A DNA stretch of 64,000 nt, taken from Arenibacter sp. ARW7G5Y1. GTDB taxonomy: Bacteria > Bacteroidota > Bacteroidia > Flavobacteriales > Flavobacteriaceae. Within the stretch, counting starts at the first letter, position 1. Every line of letters starts with the position of its first letter. The notes below the pieces were generated by a model. That model was not told the origin of the DNA. It saw only the letters and a program-made list of their open reading frames with translations, and made no database searches. Below are positions 26,268 through 33,856 of this stretch, in pieces. The position numbers and the translations under genes are program-made. The DNA lies in assembly GCF_003201775.1 (NCBI RefSeq), contig NZ_QJJZ01000004.1, forward strand, positions 92,643-156,642, read 5' to 3'.

Positions 26268-26699
26268 ATGTACCAACTTTCTTATTCTTCAAGAGCAACC
26301 CAAGAAATTTGCGAAGAAGTTATTAGTGGTATACTGGAAACTTCCCGTGAGCGTAATAAAGCCATAGGTGTTACCGGTTGCCTAGTTTTTCATAAATTTT
26401 CCTTTGTTCAAATAATTGAAGGTGAAAAAAGCCATATACAGTCCTTGTTCCGGGATATAAGACGGGACAAAAGACACCGCGATGTAACATTATTGTGGGA
26501 GGGCAAGAATAGCGGTAGAAATTTTGGTGACTGGAATATGGCCTATTTTACGGATACCAAGGAAAATTCTGTGAGCGGGGAAATGAAAAATTTTGAAAGA
26601 AATTTATTGTTGTTATCAGAGCTGTCCGCGGACTCCACTGCTGCACTGGACATGTTTTGGATAGGTGTGCGTAAACTTATTTCAAGGGAGGTAAACTAG
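26268..26699 (+). CDS. BLUF domain blue-light photoreceptor
   Basis: A short 143-aa FAD-binding blue-light sensor. The BLUF signature residues are visible: Tyr6 in YQLSYSSRAT, Asn30 in RNKAIGVTGCL, Gln48 in FVQIIEG, and the Trp and Met of GDWNMAYF. Tyr, Gln and Asn are the residues that rearrange around the flavin on illumination. A helical tail of about 40 residues follows the domain and no output domain is fused, so it must act by protein-protein contact. The molybdate operon starts 51 bp downstream on the same strand. Confidence 0.93.
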   Translation: MYQLSYSSRATQEICEEVISGILETSRERNKAIGVTGCLVFHKFSFVQIIEGEKSHIQSLFRDIRRDKRHRDVTLLWEGKNSGRNFGDWNMAYFTDTKENSVSGEMKNFERNLLLLSELSADSTAALDMFWIGVRKLISREVN

Positions 26700-26750
26700 A
26701 TTAATATTGACCCCTTCCAACTTTGGCAATTAAAATTTATCCAACAAAAA

Positions 26751-27539
26751 ATGTGCAACGGCAAAAGAACAATTAAAGGTTTCATTTGTCCTTGGCTGGG
26801 GTTAATGCTGTTGGCCATCATATTTGGTGGATGTCAGGAAAATCACGCCAGGAAAATTGTAATAGCCGTTGCGGCCAATATGGAAGCTGCTATGGAGGCT
26901 TTAACAAAGGCCTATACCCTTAAAGCTGGAGTGGAATTCGAATTAATTGTTGGGTCATCGGGCAAGTTGACCGCACAGATTATGGAAGGTGCTCCTTATG
27001 ATATTTTTGTTGCCGCCAATATGAAATATCCAGAAGCTGTTTATGCAGGGGGAAAAGCAAAAAACAACCCAAGAGTCTATGCCAAGGGAAAATTGGTGCT
27101 ATGGTCAATGGCAGGGAATGTCCCCGTTTCAATTGACGCGCTAACCGATCCCCTCATAGAGCATATTGCTTTGGCAAATCCCAAAACTGCCCCATATGGC
27201 GTTGCCGCCAAAGAAGTGTTGCAGTATTATGGGTTAAGTGAAATCTTAGGACCTAAATTGGTTTATGGGGAAAGTATTGGGCAGACCGATCAATTCATTA
27301 TTTCCCAAGCTGCACAGATTGGCTTTACAGCTATATCAACAGTGCTATCGCCAGAAATGAAAGGAAAAGGGAATTGGATTCCAATAAATCCATCGCTCTA
27401 CTCCAATATTGATCAAGGAGCAGTGCTTGTAAACAGGAAGGAAGACCATAAACAAGATAGCCAGGGCTTTTATGACTTTCTTTTTTCGGATGAGGCCAAG
27501 GAGATATTAAAAGAATTTGGATATTTGGTGGATGAATAG
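26751..27539 (+). CDS. modA: Molybdate ABC transporter substrate-binding lipoprotein
   Basis: A 262-aa periplasmic binding protein for molybdate or tungstate. A lipoprotein signal is present, with hydrophobic residues 11-25 and the lipobox FGGC (Cys28), so it is anchored in the membrane rather than free. The anion site region starts with VAVAANMEAAM-like IAVAANMEAAMEAL, followed by VGSSGKLTAQI and IGQTDQF, the ModA oxyanion-binding segments. It is followed by a separate TOBE protein, modB and modC, all overlapping. Confidence 0.94.
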   Translation: MCNGKRTIKGFICPWLGLMLLAIIFGGCQENHARKIVIAVAANMEAAMEALTKAYTLKAGVEFELIVGSSGKLTAQIMEGAPYDIFVAANMKYPEAVYAGGKAKNNPRVYAKGKLVLWSMAGNVPVSIDALTDPLIEHIALANPKTAPYGVAAKEVLQYYGLSEILGPKLVYGESIGQTDQFIISQAAQIGFTAISTVLSPEMKGKGNWIPINPSLYSNIDQGAVLVNRKEDHKQDSQGFYDFLFSDEAKEILKEFGYLVDE

Positions 27540-27933
27540 TTTTTCGGGCCATATAACAGACGTTAAAACCAATGGAACCATGTCCGTTGTTAGTGTTCAG
27601 GTTGATGGAAATGTGGAATTTATTTCCGTGTTACTTGACACTCCTGAATCTGCCCCTTATTTGAAAAAGGACCGTAGCGTCAAGGTCCTGTTTAAGGAAA
27701 TGGAGGTTGCAGTGACCACCCAAAAGGATTTGGACATAAGCATAGAAAATAGGATTGCAGGGAAAATTGTAGATGTGGAAAAGGGTGTTTTGTTGAGTAG
27801 ATTGACCATCGAGACCAAAATAGGCCAAATCATCGCTATATTGAGCACTTTAAGTGCAGGTCAGATGGGATTGGCTGAAAAAATGAACGTCATGATCATG
27901 GTTAAGATGAACGAGATAATACTGGCTCCATAA
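27532..27933 (+). CDS. Stand-alone TOBE (Mop-like) molybdate-binding protein
   Basis: A 133-aa protein made of two TOBE/Mop-like beta domains (about 1-65 and 66-133) and nothing else; each starts with a strand of the type SGHITDVKTNG or AGKIVDVEKGV. Mop domains bind molybdate in storage proteins and in the C-terminus of ModC. I chose ATG 27532, which overlaps the modA stop; a TTG at 27517 is also in frame. It ends at the base where modB starts. A storage or sensing role is likely, but the anion has not been shown. Confidence 0.8.
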   Translation: MNSFSGHITDVKTNGTMSVVSVQVDGNVEFISVLLDTPESAPYLKKDRSVKVLFKEMEVAVTTQKDLDISIENRIAGKIVDVEKGVLLSRLTIETKIGQIIAILSTLSAGQMGLAEKMNVMIMVKMNEIILAP

Positions 27934-28604
27934 TGGATTGGCAACCTTTAATGCTCACTTTTAAACTTGCGGTGGTTACCACGGTAATATTATTTGTGAT
28001 CTCTATTCCAATAGCCAGTTGGCTGTCGAGTACCAAATCCAAAATAAGACCCGTTTTGGAAACCTTGGTAAGTATGCCATTGGTGCTGCCTCCTACCGTA
28101 TTGGGGTTCTATATGCTGTTGGCCTTTAGCCCGGAAAATGCCTTTGGTAGTTGGCTTGATGAATGGTTGGGGATCAGACTGATATTTTCCTTTGGGGGGC
28201 TGGTAGTGGCTTCGGTCATTTATAGCTTGCCGTTTATGGTCCAGCCAATTCAAGCCGGGCTTTCCTCACTGCCATCTACCTTAAAGGAGGCTTCCTTTAC
28301 AATGGGAAAATCATATACAACTACACTGCTAAAAATTTTGTTGCCTAATATTAAACCATCCCTACTAACAGGTATTGTACTTTCCTTTGCCCATACGGTT
28401 GGTGAGTTTGGGGTAGTGCTGATGATTGGCGGGAACATGCCGGGAAAGACCAAAGTGGCTTCTATTGCAATATATGATGAAGTGGAAGCGCTTAATTATG
28501 CTGCTGCCAATAGCTATTCGTTGATTTTGTTTTCCGTAACTTTTATAATTCTGCTACTGGTTTATCTAACCAACGGGGGATTTTTTAAACGCTATGGCCA
28601 ATGA
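27933..28604 (+). CDS. modB: Molybdate ABC transporter permease
   Basis: A 223-aa inner-membrane permease with about five or six transmembrane segments. The EAA loop that contacts the ATPase appears as LKEASFTMGKSYTTTLLKILLPNIKPSLLTG near residues 117-147. It is the standard length for ModB. The start overlaps the TOBE gene stop (TAATG) and the end overlaps modC (ATGA), so the operon is translationally coupled. Confidence 0.95.
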   Translation: MDWQPLMLTFKLAVVTTVILFVISIPIASWLSSTKSKIRPVLETLVSMPLVLPPTVLGFYMLLAFSPENAFGSWLDEWLGIRLIFSFGGLVVASVIYSLPFMVQPIQAGLSSLPSTLKEASFTMGKSYTTTLLKILLPNIKPSLLTGIVLSFAHTVGEFGVVLMIGGNMPGKTKVASIAIYDEVEALNYAAANSYSLILFSVTFIILLLVYLTNGGFFKRYGQ

Positions 28605-29473
28605 TAAATTTAAACCTTAAAAAAACGTTGGGGTCTGCTGGGGGCAAAATGGACCTGGATTTGCAATTGATAGTTGAAAAGGGACAATTTGTTACCTTAT
28701 TTGGAGAATCCGGGGCTGGGAAAACCTCTACTTTAAGAATGCTAAGTGGTTTGCTAAAGCCGGATAGTGGGACTATAGAAGTGGGTGGAACAACATGGTT
28801 TGACAGTTGTAAAAATATTGACCTTAAACCCCAACAGCGTAAGGTGGGGTACGTGTTTCAGGATTATGCGCTCTTTCCCAATATGAACGTTCGTCAAAAT
28901 TTGGAATATGCCCTTCGGAAAGGTCAGGATAAAACCATCATAGGGGAGTTGTTGCAATTTGCCGAACTCGGCCCATTGGAACAGCGAAAACCAGAAACCC
29001 TATCTGGAGGTCAAAAACAGCGAGTGGCTCTGGCTAGAGCTTTGGTACAACGACCTGAAATTTTAATTCTGGACGAGCCTTTGTCGGCATTGGATTTAAA
29101 AATGCGGATAAAGTTGCAGGAATATCTTTTGCAGGTTCACAAGAAATTTAAGTTGACCACTATATTGGTCAGCCATGATATAGGGGAAATAGTAAAACTA
29201 TCGGATAAGGTCTTTGAACTTCAAAATGGTCGCGTAATCAAAAAAGGGGCTGCTGCCGATTTTTTTGGACTAAACAAGACCAGTGCTAAATTCAGGTTCT
29301 CAGGGGAAATATTAAAAATACACAGGGAAGATGTATTATATGTAATTTCTGTACTGATCGGAAATGATATTATTAAGGTGGTTGCAGATCGTACGGAGGC
29401 CGATGAATTTAAGATAGGGGATCAGGTCTTGGTAGCATCAAAGGCCTTTAATCCTATTATTCAAAAAATATAG
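28601..29473 (+). CDS. modC: Molybdate ABC transporter ATP-binding protein
   Basis: ABC ATPase of 290 aa. Walker A GESGAGKT is at residues 35-42, the signature LSGGQKQRVALARAL near 135-149 and Walker B LILDEPLSALD near 155-165, followed by the switch His in LVSHD. The C-terminal quarter looks like one TOBE domain, so this ModC is shorter than E. coli ModC (352 aa). The separate TOBE protein of the operon may complement it. It converges on gldA with 31 bp between the genes. Confidence 0.94.
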   Translation: MINLNLKKTLGSAGGKMDLDLQLIVEKGQFVTLFGESGAGKTSTLRMLSGLLKPDSGTIEVGGTTWFDSCKNIDLKPQQRKVGYVFQDYALFPNMNVRQNLEYALRKGQDKTIIGELLQFAELGPLEQRKPETLSGGQKQRVALARALVQRPEILILDEPLSALDLKMRIKLQEYLLQVHKKFKLTTILVSHDIGEIVKLSDKVFELQNGRVIKKGAAADFFGLNKTSAKFRFSGEILKIHREDVLYVISVLIGNDIIKVVADRTEADEFKIGDQVLVASKAFNPIIQKI

Positions 29474-29504
29474 GTCAAAATTGCAGGCTTATAAAGTATT
29501 TTAT

Positions 29505-30398
29505 TTATAGGGTCAATTCACTGAACAGGCTCTCCAGGTTCTTGTTCTTTCTGCTTAATTGCAAGGTTTTTAATTGGTTGTCATGTGCGAAGTCGAACAC
29601 CACAGGGCGCATATCCTTGGAGGTGTTAAAGGTGATCTCGTAAACAAAACCACCAATATTTTTAACCAAAATTACATGCGGCAATTTATTCAGAAATGCT
29701 TCTTCTACCCTAAAGTCGAATTCGACCACCAAGACTTGGTCCTGCCCGTCGCGTAATTCCGAAAGTTTTTTATCTGCCACAAGGGTGCCTTTGTTTATGA
29801 TCAAGACCCTGTCACAGACAGCCTCTACCTCTTTCATAATATGGGTGGACAGTAAGATGGTCTTTTCTTTTCCAATTTCCCGGATCAATTTCCTTATTTC
29901 CAATAATTGATTGGGATCTAGCCCCGTAGTGGGCTCGTCAAGGATCAAAACCTCCGGATCGTGAAGAAGTGCGGCGGCCAGTCCAACCCTTTGTCTATAG
30001 CCTTTGGAAAGTTGCCCTATCTTTTTGTTCGCCTCGGGGGTTAGGCCCGTTTGTTCTATTACCGTATGGACCCTGTTTTTGTTTACTTTGTAGACATCCG
30101 CGTTAAACGCCAGATATTCCTTTATATACATATCCAAATACAGTGGATTGTGTTCTGGTAGGTAACCAATGCTCTTTTGGACATTTTTCTTCTCACTTTG
30201 TACATCAAATGAATTAACCATAGCTTGGCCGTCATCCGCAGTGTGGTAGGTGGTCAATATTTTCATCATAGTGGATTTCCCTGCACCGTTGGGACCTAAA
30301 AAGCCTACTATTTCCCCTTTGTCAATGGTAAAGGAAACCTTGTTCAATGCTTTTTGCTTTCCAAAAAACTTGGTAATGTTATTTGCTATGATGGACAT
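29505..30398 (-). CDS. gldA: Gliding motility ABC transporter ATPase GldA
   Basis: ABC-type ATPase of 297 aa. Walker A GPNGAGKST lies at residues 35-43, the signature LSKGYRQRVGLAAAL near 128-142 and Walker B LILDEPTTGLD near 150-160. In Flavobacterium GldA works with GldF and GldG, an ABC transporter first linked to gliding. gldF and gldG are not adjacent here. The identification as GldA rests on overall similarity and on the presence of gldB and gldC in the window; it could be another ABC-2-type exporter ATPase. Confidence 0.85.
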   Translation of the reverse strand: MSIIANNITKFFGKQKALNKVSFTIDKGEIVGFLGPNGAGKSTMMKILTTYHTADDGQAMVNSFDVQSEKKNVQKSIGYLPEHNPLYLDMYIKEYLAFNADVYKVNKNRVHTVIEQTGLTPEANKKIGQLSKGYRQRVGLAAALLHDPEVLILDEPTTGLDPNQLLEIRKLIREIGKEKTILLSTHIMKEVEAVCDRVLIINKGTLVADKKLSELRDGQDQVLVVEFDFRVEEAFLNKLPHVILVKNIGGFVYEITFNTSKDMRPVVFDFAHDNQLKTLQLSRKNKNLESLFSELTL

Positions 30399-30652
30399 GC
30401 GTTTACTTTTTTATCAAAAATAATGCAAATTAGTGAAACCTAATTTTAATTGTTATTAGGAAAAGGTGTCCAATTTTCAGTGTTACTAAATTGGTTTGTT
30501 AGGCATCTTATTCTTAATTCTCAAAAAATACCACTACTTAGGGGTTTAATCCGTATTATTTGTTACTTTAAACTGAATTAAATAAAAAAATGTAAGCTTA
30601 AATGCCGATTTGTAAATTTAATTATTAATTTAGCCGGAGTTTTACAAGAAAA

Positions 30653-30724
30653 ATGACAAAGCAATATTTCTGGAATGGTTTTTATTTTTACTTCTTTTTT
30701 AAAGGAGGCAAAGGACTATTCTAG
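30653..30724 (+). CDS. Aromatic leader peptide (23 aa) of the pheA-tyrA operon
   Basis: ATG at 30653 opens a 23-codon frame ending in TAG at 30722-30724. Residues 5-16 read YFWNGFYFYFFF, so ten of twelve codons specify Phe, Tyr or Trp; in total 7 Phe, 3 Tyr and 1 Trp. The genes downstream make Phe and Tyr. A terminator follows 26 bases after the stop. This is the layout of a ribosome-stalling leader such as pheL or trpL of enteric bacteria. It is too short for ordinary gene finders. Translation itself is inferred, not shown. Confidence 0.85.
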   Translation: MTKQYFWNGFYFYFFFKGGKGLF

Positions 30725-30758
30725 CATATTATGAAATATATATATAGATAAAAGTCCT
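30712..30758 (+). promoter_or_regulatory. Predicted antiterminator pairing of the aromatic leader
   Basis: AGGACT at 30712-30717, inside the last codons of the leader frame, is the exact complement of AGTCCT at 30753-30758 in the 5' arm of the terminator. AGGACT also repeats the sequence of the terminator's own 3' arm. A ribosome stalled on the aromatic codons (30665-30700) would leave 30712-30717 free to block the terminator; one that reaches the stop codon would cover it and let the terminator form. The pairing is only 6 bp plus two flanking A-T pairs. Confidence 0.65.
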
Positions 30759-30781
30759 GTGAAAACCAGGACTTTTTTTTT
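30751..30781 (+). terminator. Attenuator terminator upstream of pheA
   Basis: AAAGTCCTG (30751-30759) and CAGGACTTT (30767-30775) form a 9-bp perfect stem with a seven-base loop, followed by T residues to 30781. No full gene precedes it on the plus strand; it sits between the aromatic leader frame and pheA, which fits transcription attenuation. Confidence 0.9.
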
Positions 30782-30865
30782 GGGTATAACTCTCGAAAAG
30801 GTGTAGGAGTTACAATAAAGTTTAACTGTAAATCTTTGCCGGACCCGAAGATAATTTAATAAGGG

Positions 30866-31696
30866 GTGAAATTAAAAATTGCAATACAAGGCATTAAAGG
30901 TTCTAACCATCATCAAGTGGCAAAGGATTATTTTGGCGATGATGTTACATTAGTGGAATGTTCATCCTTCGATATCTTGGTAGATCATTTGATCAATAAA
31001 ACGGCTGATCAAGGGGTAATGGCCATAGAGAATTCCATTGCGGGATCCATCATTCCAAATTACGCTCTGGTATTCAATAAGAACCTTCATATTATAGGGG
31101 AACAATATTTGAACATACATCATAACCTGATGGCTTTAAGGGGGCAGACCATAGGTGATATTCAGGAGGTCCGCTCGCATCCGATGGCATTATTGCAGTG
31201 TAATGAATTTTTTAAGAATTACGGTCACATAAAATTGGTAGAGGATATAGATACTGCCGAAACGGCAAAGAGGATCCAGGAAAATCAGCTAAAGGGTATA
31301 GCCGCAATTGCGCCAAAAGTGGCTGCCGAATTGTACGATCTGGAAATTATACACTCGGAAATTCAGACTATAAAGGATAATTCCACCAGGTTTATAATAG
31401 TTAAGACCCAAAACACTGTCCTGCCGGAAAATGAAATAAACAAGGCCTCTGTCCGTTTTATAACAGACCATAAACGCGGAAGTCTTGCTGCTATACTAAA
31501 CGTGATGAGCGATTGCAACTTGAACCTTACCAAGATCCAGTCTTTACCTGTAATAGAGATGCCTTGGAAGTATTCATTCTTTGTGGATGTAACCTTTGAA
31601 AAGTACAAACATTTTGAAAAAGCAAAGGCTCTATTGGAAATTATGGCCGAAGAATTTAAAGTTTTGGGAGAATATAAAAATGCCAGAATATTATGA
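30866..31696 (+). CDS. pheA: Prephenate dehydratase with ACT domain
   Basis: Converts prephenate to phenylpyruvate in Phe synthesis; 276 aa, the normal monofunctional length. The start is GTG at 30866, followed by KLKIAIQGIKGSNHH. The catalytic domain contains the TRF motif in DNSTRFIIV. The C-terminal ACT domain begins near residue 195. Its Phe-binding motifs differ from the classical ones: GSLA where GALV is expected and QSLP where ESRP is expected, as far as I recall also in other Bacteroidota. The stop overlaps the aminotransferase start (ATGA). Attenuation upstream is predicted from the leader. Confidence 0.95.
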   Translation: MKLKIAIQGIKGSNHHQVAKDYFGDDVTLVECSSFDILVDHLINKTADQGVMAIENSIAGSIIPNYALVFNKNLHIIGEQYLNIHHNLMALRGQTIGDIQEVRSHPMALLQCNEFFKNYGHIKLVEDIDTAETAKRIQENQLKGIAAIAPKVAAELYDLEIIHSEIQTIKDNSTRFIIVKTQNTVLPENEINKASVRFITDHKRGSLAAILNVMSDCNLNLTKIQSLPVIEMPWKYSFFVDVTFEKYKHFEKAKALLEIMAEEFKVLGEYKNARIL

Positions 31697-32835
31697 AAGT
31701 TGCAAATAGATTGAATACAGTTGAAGAATACTACTTTTCTAAAAAGCTTAGGGAAGTTAGGGGGTTAATGGCTGAAGGAAGGCCTATTATAAATATGGGG
31801 ATTGGAAGTCCTGATTTGCAGCCATCCACTGGGGTGCAGGATGCCATTAAAGATGCTTTGAGCCATGATGGTGCACATCAGTATCAAAGTTATCAGGGCC
31901 TGCCCGAACTAAGGGGGGCATTTGCATCTTTTTATAAGGATAAATTTGGTGTAATTGTAGACCCACAAACCGAAATACTTCCATTAATGGGGTCTAAAGA
32001 GGGGATAATGCATGTTAGTCTTGCCTTTTTGAATCCCGGGGATGAGGTGTTGATTCCCAATCCAGGGTACCCTACCTACACATCGGTAACCAATTTGGTC
32101 GGGGCAGTGCCACGCTATTATGATCTGATAGGTGAAAATGGTTGGTTTCCGGATTTGGAAGGATTGAAGAAGCAAGACCTTACAAAAGTAAAGTTAATGT
32201 GGACCAGCTATCCGCATATGCCAACAGGGGCTACAGCAAGCAGGGAACAATTGACAGCGTTGGTGGCTTTTGCCAAGGAGCACGACATTTTATTGGTTAA
32301 TGATAACCCCTATAGTTTTGTGTTGAACCATGATCCGATAAGTATTTTGGGGATAAAGGGAGCCATGGAGGTGGCTTTGGAATTAAATTCGTTAAGCAAG
32401 ACTTTTAATATGGCAGGTTGGCGCGTGGGAATGGTGTTGGGGAACAGTGAGCATATCAATGCCGTTTTAAAGGTAAAGAGCAATATGGATTCCGGGATGT
32501 TCTACGGTATTCAAAAGGGGGCCATCGCTGCTCTAAACAGTAGTGGATCATGGTTCAGTGAGTTAAATAAGGTGTATCATGAGCGGCGCCAACTAATGTT
32601 CGCTTTGGCCGATAAGCTGGATTGCACCTATGATAAAAATGCGGTAGGGATGTTTGTATGGGCCAAATTACCTAAGGGGGTCACGTCTTCTGAAAAGTTT
32701 ATTGACGGGGTGCTTTACGATAAGAATATTTTTATCACTCCCGGAACCATTTTCGGTTCAAATGGAGAGGGGTATATTCGTTTTTCCCTGTGTGTTGAGG
32801 CAGATAAGATAAAAGAAGCCATCAATAGGTTTTGA
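31693..32835 (+). CDS. Class I/II PLP aminotransferase (probably aromatic)
   Basis: A fold-type I aminotransferase of 380 aa. The PLP-lysine lies in SLSKTFNMAGWR near residue 236, and the substrate-carboxylate Arg in the late YIRFSLCVE segment. NPGYPTY near residue 119 is also typical. Placed between pheA and tyrA, it most likely transaminates phenylpyruvate and hydroxyphenylpyruvate to Phe and Tyr, although relatives act on aspartate, LL-diaminopimelate or alanine. The start overlaps pheA by four bases, so the two are coupled. Confidence 0.9.
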   Translation: MKVANRLNTVEEYYFSKKLREVRGLMAEGRPIINMGIGSPDLQPSTGVQDAIKDALSHDGAHQYQSYQGLPELRGAFASFYKDKFGVIVDPQTEILPLMGSKEGIMHVSLAFLNPGDEVLIPNPGYPTYTSVTNLVGAVPRYYDLIGENGWFPDLEGLKKQDLTKVKLMWTSYPHMPTGATASREQLTALVAFAKEHDILLVNDNPYSFVLNHDPISILGIKGAMEVALELNSLSKTFNMAGWRVGMVLGNSEHINAVLKVKSNMDSGMFYGIQKGAIAALNSSGSWFSELNKVYHERRQLMFALADKLDCTYDKNAVGMFVWAKLPKGVTSSEKFIDGVLYDKNIFITPGTIFGSNGEGYIRFSLCVEADKIKEAINRF

Positions 32836-32850
32836 GAAATAGTGTAAATG

Positions 32851-32896
32851 AAGACCAACTTATTTCCAAATATTGGTTGGGGGTCGAGGTCTTTTT
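32851..32896 (+). terminator. Weak stem-loop before tyrA, possible internal terminator
   Basis: AAGACC (32851-32856) can pair with GGTCTT (32888-32893), followed by TTT, and an inner or competing stem joins CCAAC (32855-32859) to GTTGG (32876-32880). The stem is short and the loop long. It lies in the 151-bp gap between the aminotransferase and tyrA and may tune expression within the operon, or be chance. Confidence 0.3.
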
Positions 32897-32986
32897 ATAG
32901 TTAATCGATAATAATTGAAATTCCCAGTTTTAAGTTGGAACATTGTAGATATTTCCTGTCCAGTTTGGAACTAATGATAAGATAGT

Positions 32987-33847
32987 ATGAATGTATTTGT
33001 AATTGGTATTGGATTAATCGGTGGATCTCTGGCCAGGGATATTAAGCGCCATAGGCCGGATTCCAAAATTTATGGCATTGATGCCAATGAGGGGCATTTG
33101 GATGAAGCTTTGTCGTTGTCTATAATAGATGAAAAGGCTCATTATGGTCAATTGCACGAGGCCGATTTTGTTATAGTGGGGATCCCTGTGGATGTTATGG
33201 TGCAGGAACTGCCCAAAATCCTGGATGCCATTGATGATGATGCCGTAGTTATTGATGCGGGATCTACAAAGGCACTTATTTGTAAAGTTGTGGAAAATCA
33301 TCCCAAGAGAAGAAATTTCTTGGCTTGCCATCCAATTGCCGGAACCGAGTTTTCAGGACCCTCTGCGGCCATTGAGGGTTTGTTTATGGGAAAGACCAAT
33401 ATTATTTGCGAAATAGAGAAAACAGCCTTTAAATTACAGGAAAGAGCGCTGGAACTTTTTCAGCAACTGGGGATGAGAATACGATATATGAATCCAGAGG
33501 CACATGATAAACACATCGCATACGTTTCACATTTGTCACATATAAGTTCCTTTATGCTGGGAAAAACAGTTATCGAAAAAGAGAGGAATGAACGTGATAT
33601 CTTTGATATGGCGGGCAGTGGTTTTGAAAGTACTGTGCGATTGGCAAAGAGTTCACCGGCCATGTGGACTCCCATTTTTAAGCAGAACAAGGAAAATGTA
33701 GTTGAGACTTTGGGAGAATATATACAAAATTTGAAGGAGTTTAAGGCAATGTTGATAGCCGACGATTATGAAGGCATTTATGAGGAAATGAATAGTACCA
33801 ATAAAATAAAGGAAATATTAAACGGAATACCACTTAACAAAAAATAG
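32987..33847 (+). CDS. tyrA: Prephenate dehydrogenase
   Basis: NAD(P)-dependent oxidative decarboxylation of prephenate to 4-hydroxyphenylpyruvate in Tyr synthesis; 286 aa. The nucleotide-binding motif GIGLIGGSLA is at residues 7-16. The catalytic region contains HPIAGTEFSGP near 113-123 and SHLSHI near 184-189, both TyrA features. There is no fused chorismate mutase; that activity is on the next gene product. It lies 151 bp after the aminotransferase and nine bases before the DAHP synthase gene. Confidence 0.95.
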   Translation: MNVFVIGIGLIGGSLARDIKRHRPDSKIYGIDANEGHLDEALSLSIIDEKAHYGQLHEADFVIVGIPVDVMVQELPKILDAIDDDAVVIDAGSTKALICKVVENHPKRRNFLACHPIAGTEFSGPSAAIEGLFMGKTNIICEIEKTAFKLQERALELFQQLGMRIRYMNPEAHDKHIAYVSHLSHISSFMLGKTVIEKERNERDIFDMAGSGFESTVRLAKSSPAMWTPIFKQNKENVVETLGEYIQNLKEFKAMLIADDYEGIYEEMNSTNKIKEILNGIPLNKK

Positions 33848-33856
33848 AGTATAGAA

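Larger units (their letters stand above)
30399..30865. other. 467-bp regulatory spacer upstream of the aromatic amino acid operon
   Basis: The spacer between gldA (minus) and pheA (plus) holds a short aromatic-rich open frame at 30653-30724 and a strong terminator at 30751-30781, which I read as an attenuator and annotate separately. From 30399 to about 30610 the sequence is AT-rich and must contain the promoters for gldA and the leader; no perfect TTG-N20-TAnnTTTG pair was found. TAATTTAG at 30626-30633 is the nearest -7-like sequence. Confidence 0.7.
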
